Shown here: positions 7,940 through 13,904 of the stretch, in pieces
Layout: every line of letters begins with the position of its first letter
Numbering within the stretch: position 1 is the stretch's first letter
DNA from: DATFPQ01 sp035264765
GTDB taxonomy: Bacteria > Actinomycetota > Actinomycetes > Actinomycetales > Angustibacteraceae
Assembly (NCBI GenBank): GCA_035264765.1
Contig: DATFPQ010000241.1
Location: forward strand, 1-18,266
Reading direction: 5' to 3'
DNA: 18,266 bases
Translations under genes and position numbers: made by a program
Notes under the pieces: generated by a model
Seen by the model: the letters and a program-made list of their open reading frames with translations, nothing else
Database searches by the model: none
Told to the model about the DNA's origin: nothing

Positions 7940-9532
7940 CTAATCCGGGGTGGACGCTGGTGCGCCCCCGGACGGACCCTGCCACAGCAGGCCGTCGGCC
8001 ACCAGGGTCCGGACGGCGGGAAGCAGCCGGGCCCGCAGGACGTCCACCGGCTCGTCCAGCAGCGCGCCGAGCGCGCCGACGATCTGTCCCACCGCCAGCT
8101 CGCCGTCGCAGGCGCCGACCAGCCCGGCGAGCGCGGTGTCGGCACGCACCGCACGGTGCAGTCCTCCGCCCTGGCGCAGCAGCACGACCTGCGGGTCCGT
8201 GGCGCCGGGCCGACCGTGCCGCTCTTCGGTGACGTCCGGCGCGACCAAGAGGTGGGCGGCGAGCAGGTCGGCGTCCGACGTCCCGGCCAACCAGTCCTCG
8301 GCGGCCAGGACGTCCGCCACGACCGGGCCGACCGCCCGACCCTGGCCGACCGGCCCGGGAAGCTCCTCCAGACGGCGTAGCGCGGGTCGGCTGCCTCGGA
8401 CCGGACGCCGCAGCGTCACGACGCCGAAGCCGACCGCCGCAACACCACGGGCGGCGAAGTCGTGCAGCCAGGCCTCGACCAGCGCGTCGTAGGCCGGCTC
8501 GTACGGGCGGTGGCCGCCGTCGCGGGCCCAGGTCTCGGCGTACTCCGCGGGGTCCTGCAGCTCGCGCTGCACGACCCAGGCGTCGAGGTCCGCCGGCAGC
8601 CACGAGGCCACGCGGTCGCGCCAGCCCTCGCCGGCGTGGTGCTCCCAGTTGCCGAGCAGCTGCGCGACGCCTCCGGGCGCCAGCACGTCGCCGAGGCCGC
8701 TGACCAGCCTTCGCACCACCTCGTCACCCGTCCAGCCGCCGTCCCGGTACTCGTACGTCGGGACGCCCGAAACACGGGGCGTGATGACGTACGGCGGGTT
8801 GCTGACCACCAGGTCGAAGCGCTCCCCGGCCACCGGCTCGAGCAGGTTGCCCATCCGCAGGTCGAGCGAGCGACCGGCGAACGGGCCGCCCGGCAGCGCG
8901 GCGTTGAGCCCGGCGTTGAAGCCGGCAAACGCCAGGCAGCGGGCGGACAGGTCGGTGGCGACGACGTCCTCGGCGTGCGAGGCGGCGTGCACGGCCTGCA
9001 CGCCGCAGCCGGTTCCGACGTCGAGCGCCCGCTGGACCGGTTGGCGCGGCGTCCAGCGGGCCAGGGTGGTGGACGCCCCGCCGATGCCCAGCACGTGGTC
9101 CTCGCGCAGCGGGCCGCCGGTGACCAGCTCGGACAGGTCCGAGGCGAGCCACCAGTGGTTGTCGTCGGCGGCGTAGGGGCGCAGGTCCAGCAGCGGCCGC
9201 AGCTCGTCGTCCGATGCGCGGCCCGCGGCCTGCGCGAGGCCGACGCGGACCGCGCCGTCGGCGCGCAGGGTGGGCAGCGCGGCGTCGAGGTCATGAGCCA
9301 GGACCGGCTCGCCGAGCACGAGCAGGCGGGTGAGGACGGCGACCGGCTCGTCCCGGCCGCGCAGCGCCAGCCGCGCTGGGACGACCTGCTCGCGGTGCAT
9401 CGCCGCCTGCGCCATCGGCCCCAGCGCCTGGTCGACGCCGTCGACGGTGAAGCCGGCGGCCGAGAGGTCTTTCGCCAGGGCCTCGAGTTCGGCCGGCTCC
9501 GCGACCGGGACGTCGACCGGTTGCCCGGTCAT
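7940..9532 (-). CDS. Class I SAM-dependent methyltransferase with NPPY motif (small-methyltransferase domain, three-part protein)
   Basis: Predicted S-adenosylmethionine-dependent methyltransferase of 530 residues. The first 150 or so residues form an N-terminal domain seen in actinobacterial homologues. The Rossmann core follows with motif I LDVGTGCG (Asp171 to Gly177), an acidic residue after strand 2 in DVVATDLS, and motif IV SNPPY (Asn245-Tyr248). NPPY is shared by enzymes that methylate a planar nitrogen, such as PrmC/HemK (glutamine in release factors), RsmC/RlmG (guanine in rRNA) and adenine-N6 enzymes. The C-terminal 130 residues look like a small helical, possibly winged-helix, domain. 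A homologue sits beside topA in Streptomyces. The substrate cannot be read from sequence. The ATG start at 9532 has no clear ribosome binding site. A hairpin follows the stop. Confidence 0.85.
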   Translation of the reverse strand: MTGQPVDVPVAEPAELEALAKDLSAAGFTVDGVDQALGPMAQAAMHREQVVPARLALRGRDEPVAVLTRLLVLGEPVLAHDLDAALPTLRADGAVRVGLAQAAGRASDDELRPLLDLRPYAADDNHWWLASDLSELVTGGPLREDHVLGIGGASTTLARWTPRQPVQRALDVGTGCGVQAVHAASHAEDVVATDLSARCLAFAGFNAGLNAALPGGPFAGRSLDLRMGNLLEPVAGERFDLVVSNPPYVITPRVSGVPTYEYRDGGWTGDEVVRRLVSGLGDVLAPGGVAQLLGNWEHHAGEGWRDRVASWLPADLDAWVVQRELQDPAEYAETWARDGGHRPYEPAYDALVEAWLHDFAARGVAAVGFGVVTLRRPVRGSRPALRRLEELPGPVGQGRAVGPVVADVLAAEDWLAGTSDADLLAAHLLVAPDVTEERHGRPGATDPQVVLLRQGGGLHRAVRADTALAGLVGACDGELAVGQIVGALGALLDEPVDVLRARLLPAVRTLVADGLLWQGPSGGAPASTPD

Positions 9533-9628
9533 CGGCGCGCGCCGCGGCGAGGGGCGGGCCAGCGGTGTGTGGTCACCCGTCCATCCTGCCCACCACGGTC
9601 GGGCCCGCGGACCCCAGCCCGCCCGACG

Positions 9629-10345
9629 TCAGCTGAACAGGTCGCCGAGCAGCCCGCCGCTCCCGGACTGCTGACCGCCGCCCTGCTGGGCGCGGGCCAC
9701 CCACTCGCTCGGCTGCACGACGACGAAGCCCGGGCCGGAGAAGGCGTACTGGAAGGCCTCGCCGGTGCCGCCGCGCACCAGCGAGCGCATGTTCATGCTC
9801 GAGACGACCTGCGGGACGAGGTTGGCCGACCAGGCGACCGCCGCCTGCACGTCGACGTACGTCGGCTGCTGCGAGCAGTCCAGGACGACCGGCTGACCGA
9901 CGGTGCACAGCGCCACCGTCCCGGTGCCGGTGAGCACGGTGTTGAACAGGCCGCCCGACATCATGCCCGCGCCCTGCACCCGGCGGATGTCCCAGTTCAG
10001 GGCCGCGTCGAAGGCGAGCAGGTTGTGCCCGTTGACGCTCAGACCGTCGCCGGCGAGCTCGACGAGGTACACGAAGCCGGCCTCGTTGGCGAAGAACACC
10101 TCACCCTGTCCGGTGATCCGCATCAGCGGGAGGTCCTCGTTGGTCAGGACCTTCTTCAGCAGCTTGCCAACGCTGCCCGAGCCCTCGTGCTGGAACGTCA
10201 CCCGGCCCTGGTAGGCGACCATCGATCCCTTGGTCGCCAGCACGTCGGCGCCGAGGGCGACCCGGAGCAGCTGCGGGTTCTGGACCGCGAAGCGCTGGGT
10301 CCCCTCCAGCTCGAGGTTGGCCTGGGCGAACAGCTCGCTCTGCAT
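9629..10345 (-). CDS. AIM24 family protein
   Basis: A 238-residue protein of the AIM24/TRAP-like beta-structure family; the bacterial members have no settled function. Residues from MQSELF onward contain the typical core: QNPQLLRVAL, ATKGSMVAYQGRV, GQGEVFFANEAG, NLLAFDAALNWDI, and a Gly-rich MMSGGLFNTVLTGTGTV. The sequence ends with a Gln/Gly/Ser-rich tail and GDLFS. No signal peptide or membrane helix is visible, so it is probably cytosolic. The start at ATG 10345 was chosen because homologous proteins begin at MQS. A TTG start at 10423 would add 26 residues of poor quality. The ribosome binding site is weak. It lies between the methyltransferase gene (96 bp away) and hppA on the same strand, but a strong hairpin at 10470-10501 separates it from hppA. 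Confidence 0.85.
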   Translation of the reverse strand: MQSELFAQANLELEGTQRFAVQNPQLLRVALGADVLATKGSMVAYQGRVTFQHEGSGSVGKLLKKVLTNEDLPLMRITGQGEVFFANEAGFVYLVELAGDGLSVNGHNLLAFDAALNWDIRRVQGAGMMSGGLFNTVLTGTGTVALCTVGQPVVLDCSQQPTYVDVQAAVAWSANLVPQVVSSMNMRSLVRGGTGEAFQYAFSGPGFVVVQPSEWVARAQQGGGQQSGSGGLLGDLFS

Positions 10346-10427
10346 GCTCGTGAGCGTAGTGGGGGGCGCCTGCGGTCCGGGGCTCACCACGGGTTTGCCG
10401 CACTTGCCGCCAGCGAGGAACAACGAT

Positions 10428-10484
10428 CCCGGACACGGGGAAGCGGCCGGTGCGTGGCCCGGACACGAGCAAGCGGCCGGCGCG
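10428..10484. repeat. 30-bp-period direct repeat overlapping the hppA terminator
   Basis: Copy 1 at 10428-10454 and copy 2 at 10458-10484 are 27 bases each, match at 24 positions and are spaced by a period of 30. Both contain CCCGGACACG and AAGCGGCCGG. Copy 2 supplies the left arm of the terminator hairpin. Copy 1 is therefore a second, unpaired left arm. Confidence 0.8.
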
Positions 10485-10501
10485 CGGGCGCCGGCCGCTT
10501 G
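10470..10501 (-). terminator. hppA: Strong hairpin terminator after hppA
   Basis: A perfect 13-bp stem (CAAGCGGCCGGCG with CGCCGGCCGCTTG) encloses a 6-base loop, 18 bases past the hppA stop. It is the most stable simple hairpin I found in the window. No T-run follows on either strand, as is common in actinomycetes. Confidence 0.8.
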
Positions 10502-10519
10502 TCGCGGATCAGCTGTGGG

Positions 10520-12940
10520 TCAGCGGCGGGGCAGCCTGGCCTCGACCGGCTCGCCATCGGGGTCGTCCTCCGGGTCGTTCGACGAACCGACCCGGACGTC
10601 CTCCCGGAGCGCTCCGGGGACGTCGTCCTCGATCACGACCTCCTCGGAGTCGTCCCCGAAAGCGAGGTCGCGCCGCTTCGACACCGTCACGGCCGCCACG
10701 ACGATCACGACGGCGGCACCCGCGATGCCATAGCGCAAAGCGTCGCTCGCGTCGGGTCCGACGCTGAGCTGCACCACCGCGGGAGCGATCAGCACGGCGA
10801 CGAGGTTCATCACCTTGATCAGCGGGTTGATGGCCGGACCGGCAGTGTCCTTGAACGGGTCACCCACGGTGTCGCCGATGACCGTCGCGGAGTGCGCCTC
10901 GGACCCCTTGCCGCCGAAGTTGCCGTCCTCGACGATCTTCTTGGCGTTGTCCCAGGCGCCGCCGGAGTTGGCGAGGAAGACCGCCATCAGGACGCCCGCG
11001 CCGATCGCGCCGGCCAGGTAGCCGGCGAGCGGGCCGATGCCCAGGCCGAACCCGACCGCGATCGGGGCGAGTGCGGCCATCAGGCCTGGGGTGGCCAGCT
11101 CGCGCAGCGAGTCCTTGGTGCAGATGTCGACGACCCGGCCGTACTCGGGCTTCTCGGTGCCGTCCATGATCCCCGGGTGCTCGCGGAACTGGCGGCGCAC
11201 CTCGAAGACGATGGCTCCGGCGGCGCGGGTGACTGCGTTGATCGCCAGGCCGGAGAACATGAACACGACGGCGGCGCCCAGGATCAGGCCGAACAGGTTC
11301 GACGGCGTGATGACCTGGAAGTCGAACAGCCGGCTCCGGACGACCTGGGTGAGGGACGCCGGGTCGACACCGGTCGCGGCGATGGCCGAGGTGGCGGCGT
11401 CGGTGTACGAGCCGAACAGGGCCGTTGCCGCGAGCACCGCCGTGGCGATCGCGATGCCCTTGGTGATCGCCTTGGTCGTGTTCCCGACGGCGTCCAGCTC
11501 GGTAAGGATCTGGGCGCCCTCGCCGTCCACGTCGCCGGACATCTCCGCGATGCCCTGGGCGTTGTCGCTGACTGGGCCGAAGGTGTCCATGGCCACGATG
11601 ACGCCGACCGTGGTCAGCAGCCCGCAGCCGGCCAGGGCGATGAGGAACAGGGACAGGATCACCGTGCTGCCGCCCAGCACGAAGGCGAGGTAGACCGCGC
11701 CACCGATGATGACCGCGGTGTAGACGGCTGACTCCAGCCCGACGCCGATTCCGGACAGGACGACGGTGGCGGCCCCGGTGAGCGACGTGCGGGCGACGTC
11801 GCGCGTCGGGCGGTTCTCGGTGCCGGTGAAGTAGCCGGTCAGCCAGAGGATGATCCCGGCGAGGACGATGCCAAGGGCGATGGCGGCGGCCGCGACGTAG
11901 CGCGGGTTCCCGCCGAGCCGGACCACCTCGTTGCTGGCGTTGGTCAGCTCGGCGAACGTCGCCGGCAGGTAGAGGAATGCAGCCACGAAGCAGAGCACCG
12001 CAGCGACCACGGCCGAGACGTAGAAGCCTCGGTTGATGGCCGTGAGGCCGCTCTCGCCGGCGCGCGGCTTGACCACGAAGACGCCCAGGACGGCCGTGAG
12101 CGCGCCGATCGCCGGGACGATGAGCGGCAGCACCAGGCCGGCGTCACCGAAGGCGGCCTTGCCGAGGATGAGGGCCGCGACCAGGGTCACCGCGTAGGAC
12201 TCGAACAGGTCGGCCGCCATGCCGGCGCAGTCACCGACGTTGTCCCCGACGTTGTCGGCGATGGTGGCCGCGTTCCGTGGGTCGTCCTCGGGGATGTTCT
12301 GCTCGACCTTGCCGACCAGGTCGGCTCCGACGTCCGCCGCCTTGGTGAAGATGCCGCCGCCGACCCGCATGAACATGGCGAGCAGGGCCGCGCCGAAGCC
12401 GAACCCCTCGAGCACCTTGGGGGCGTCCCCGCGGTAGATCAGCACGACACCGGCCGCGCCGAGCAGACCCAGCCCCACGGTGGCCATGCCGACCGTGCCG
12501 CCGGTGCGGAAGGCGATCCGCATGCCCTCGTCGCGGCCGGACTCGCGGGCCGCCGCGGCGACCCGAACGTTGGCCCGGACGGCGAGCGACATGCCCAGGT
12601 AGCCGATCGTCGCGGAGAACAGGGCTCCCACGACGAAGGCGACGGAGCGGCCGATCCGGATGGAGGCCGTGTCCGCCGGGAGCAGGAGCAGGAGCAGCAG
12701 GACGATGACGACGAAGACCGACAGCGTCTTGAACTGCCGTGCCAGGTAGGCCGAGGCGCCCTCCTGGACCGCCCGGCCGATCTCTTGCATCCGGGCCGTG
12801 CCCTCACCCGCCGCCAGCACCTGGCGTCGGAAGGTGAGCGCCGCGGCCAGCGCCAGCAGGCCGATGACCGCCACGATCACTACATACGTGAGGTCCGTGC
12901 CCTGGATGCTCGCGCCGTCGACGGTTACGGCCCCGGGCAT
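10520..12940 (-). CDS. hppA: K+-independent H+-translocating membrane pyrophosphatase
   Basis: Membrane-integral pyrophosphatase that couples PPi hydrolysis to outward proton pumping; 806 residues with about 16 hydrophobic helices. The ATG start at 12940 has a near-perfect AAAGGAGGA ribosome binding site. PPi/Mg-binding motifs are visible: DVGADLVGKVE (Asp203-Glu213), DNVGDNVGDCAGMAADLFE (about 229-247), and near the C-terminus GDTVGDPFKDTAGPAINP. The residue that separates the potassium classes is Lys490 in GNTTKA; Lys here marks the K+-independent subclass (K+-dependent enzymes have Ala). After the last helix there is a charged, acidic C-terminal tail of about 55 residues. The gene is transcribed alone: a 149-bp gap precedes it and a strong hairpin follows. 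In Streptomyces the same gene lies beside the bldG pair. Confidence 0.97.
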   Translation of the reverse strand: MPGAVTVDGASIQGTDLTYVVIVAVIGLLALAAALTFRRQVLAAGEGTARMQEIGRAVQEGASAYLARQFKTLSVFVVIVLLLLLLLPADTASIRIGRSVAFVVGALFSATIGYLGMSLAVRANVRVAAAARESGRDEGMRIAFRTGGTVGMATVGLGLLGAAGVVLIYRGDAPKVLEGFGFGAALLAMFMRVGGGIFTKAADVGADLVGKVEQNIPEDDPRNAATIADNVGDNVGDCAGMAADLFESYAVTLVAALILGKAAFGDAGLVLPLIVPAIGALTAVLGVFVVKPRAGESGLTAINRGFYVSAVVAAVLCFVAAFLYLPATFAELTNASNEVVRLGGNPRYVAAAAIALGIVLAGIILWLTGYFTGTENRPTRDVARTSLTGAATVVLSGIGVGLESAVYTAVIIGGAVYLAFVLGGSTVILSLFLIALAGCGLLTTVGVIVAMDTFGPVSDNAQGIAEMSGDVDGEGAQILTELDAVGNTTKAITKGIAIATAVLAATALFGSYTDAATSAIAATGVDPASLTQVVRSRLFDFQVITPSNLFGLILGAAVVFMFSGLAINAVTRAAGAIVFEVRRQFREHPGIMDGTEKPEYGRVVDICTKDSLRELATPGLMAALAPIAVGFGLGIGPLAGYLAGAIGAGVLMAVFLANSGGAWDNAKKIVEDGNFGGKGSEAHSATVIGDTVGDPFKDTAGPAINPLIKVMNLVAVLIAPAVVQLSVGPDASDALRYGIAGAAVVIVVAAVTVSKRRDLAFGDDSEEVVIEDDVPGALREDVRVGSSNDPEDDPDGEPVEARLPRR

Positions 12941-12943
12941 AAA

Positions 12944-12952
12944 TCCTCCTTT
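12944..12952 (-). promoter_or_regulatory. hppA: Ribosome binding site of hppA
   Basis: AAAGGAGGA on the minus strand, with AGGAGG four bases before the ATG at 12940. It is the strongest ribosome binding site in the window and suggests high expression. Confidence 0.8.
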
Positions 12953-13072
12953 GAGTGGCGGCGTCCCCCTTCGCGGCCAGCGGGTACCGCCGGAACCGAC
13001 GACGAGGGACTTTGTCCTGCGGACTGTATCGGGGGGTTCCGGACCTGTGGAAGGAAACTACGTCCCCGATGT

Positions 13073-13085
13073 GCCCCGGCGGGGC
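13073..13085 (-). terminator. Possible weak terminator after the BldG partner gene
   Basis: GCCCC-GGC-GGGGC is a 5-bp G/C stem with a 3-base loop, just past the stop at 13090. The minus-strand transcript then reads into a T-rich patch (GTAGTTTCCTT) about 15 bases later. The stem is short, so this is tentative. Confidence 0.35.
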
Positions 13086-13089
13086 GCGG

Positions 13090-13449
13090 TCATGCGTGCC
13101 AGTGCAGGCGCAGTGCGTCCCCCCGAGCGGTGCTGATCAGCTCGATGTCGTCGGTCAGGCCGGTCAGGACGGCGTGCGCGAGATCGCCGCCGCCGTCGCT
13201 CCACTCCCGCGGAGCGGGCTGCACGAGGACGACCAGGTCTGTCGGCGAGTCATCCAGGATGAGCTCCAGACGGGCGCCCGGCTCCGCCCCGTGGACCGCC
13301 ATCGCGCACGCCTCACCGACCCCCTGGCGCACCGACTCCACGACGTCCTCGTCGAAGCCGGCCCTGCGGGCGACGGTGACCGCCACCAGCCGGGCCGTGC
13401 GGACGTGAACCGGTGACGCCTGCGTGACCAAGCGGACCGACGCCGCCAT
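13090..13449 (-). CDS. RsbW-like anti-sigma factor partner of BldG, degenerate ATPase motifs
   Basis: A 119-residue HATPase_c_2-type protein, equivalent in position to the anti-sigma gene just downstream of bldG in Streptomyces (SCO3548). By family, such proteins hold a sigma factor until bound by an unphosphorylated STAS antagonist. The ATG at 13449 lies 32 bp after the bldG stop, which suggests co-transcription. The N-box region reads GEACAMAV, with Met where SpoIIAB/RsbW kinases have Asn. No DxGxG G1 box is visible, and the G2 region reads GGGDLAHAVLTGL instead of GxGLxLV. ATP binding and BldG kinase activity are therefore doubtful, although the fold should be kept. The sigma factor target cannot be told from this window. 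Annotation as a 169-residue protein from an upstream start would overlap bldG and is not supported. Confidence 0.85.
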   Translation of the reverse strand: MAASVRLVTQASPVHVRTARLVAVTVARRAGFDEDVVESVRQGVGEACAMAVHGAEPGARLELILDDSPTDLVVLVQPAPREWSDGGGDLAHAVLTGLTDDIELISTARGDALRLHWHA

Positions 13450-13481
13450 GCCGCCTGCCGCCCCCCGATCGCGGCGCGGCG

Positions 13482-13838
13482 TCAGGACGCCGCGTCGGAC
13501 GGCTGCTCGGCCAGGGCCTCTTCGACGGTGTCGTGGATCGAGAAGACCTTGGTCAGGCCGGTGATCCGGAAGACCTTGAGCACGCGCTCCTGGGAGCACA
13601 CCAGGCGCAGCGTGCCCTCCTGAGTGCGCACCCGCTTGAGGCCGCCGACCAGGACGCCGAGCCCGGTGGAGTCAAGGAACTCGACGCCCTGCATGTCCAC
13701 GATCAGATGATGGTGCCCCGCGGCCACGAGGCCGTTGAGCTGGTCCCGCAGGGTCGGGGCGCTGTAGACGTCGATCTCCCCACCGACCTCGACGATCATT
13801 CGCCCGTCCTGCTCACGGGTGCTGACGGACAGATCCAC
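13482..13838 (-). CDS. bldG: Anti-anti-sigma factor BldG (STAS domain)
   Basis: A 118-residue STAS-domain protein. It is very close to Streptomyces BldG as I remember that sequence, including MDLS at the start, VEVGGEIDVY, FLDSTGLGVLVGGLKRVR and RITGLTKVF. BldG is needed for sporulation and antibiotic production in Streptomyces and acts by releasing sigma factors from anti-sigma partners. Its phosphorylatable residue is Ser57, and here Ser57 lies in DSTGLG at exactly that position. The GTG start at 13838 is decided by AGGGGAGGA three bases upstream; the much longer open frame reading upstream to 14459 is antisense to the helicase and rejected. It is co-oriented with the RsbW-like gene 32 bp downstream and divergent from the helicase, with 66 bp between start codons. 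Confidence 0.95.
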   Translation of the reverse strand: MDLSVSTREQDGRMIVEVGGEIDVYSAPTLRDQLNGLVAAGHHHLIVDMQGVEFLDSTGLGVLVGGLKRVRTQEGTLRLVCSQERVLKVFRITGLTKVFSIHDTVEEALAEQPSDAAS

Positions 13839-13841
13839 GGG

Positions 13842-13850
13842 TCCTCCCCT
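13842..13850 (-). promoter_or_regulatory. bldG: Ribosome binding site that fixes the bldG start
   Basis: AGGGGAGGA on the minus strand, three bases before the GTG at 13838. It rules out the upstream in-frame starts. Confidence 0.8.
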
Positions 13851-13904
13851 GGCATGCAACGGATGATGGTGCATTGAACCATTCCGGCCCACCCTCCGTG
13901 CGAG

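Noticed and set aside
6137..8380. Long plus-strand open frame (about 747 codons) antisense to topA
   Set aside because: Antisense shadow of GC-biased third positions. It has no recognisable motif and runs across the topA start and the hairpin at 7882-7907.
9601..9614. Possible hairpin between AIM24 and the methyltransferase gene
   Set aside because: Pairing of GGGTCC with GGGCCC leaves a two-base loop and includes a wobble pair; it is too small to call a terminator.
8462..11731. Very long plus-strand open frame (about 1089 codons) antisense to the methyltransferase, AIM24 and hppA genes
   Set aside because: It mirrors the codon bias of three clearly real minus-strand genes. The product is a low-complexity Arg/Gly/Asp/His/Val mix without domains and it crosses gene boundaries and a terminator.
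13023..13028. TACAGT as a -10 element for hppA on the minus strand
   Set aside because: It fits TANNNT, but no matching -35 element at 16-18 bases was found, so it is no better than chance.
13866..13882. Inverted repeat ATGGT-N7-ACCAT as a firm operator call
   Set aside because: Five-base arms are expected by chance at this scale; it is kept only as a supporting note to the divergent-gap finding.
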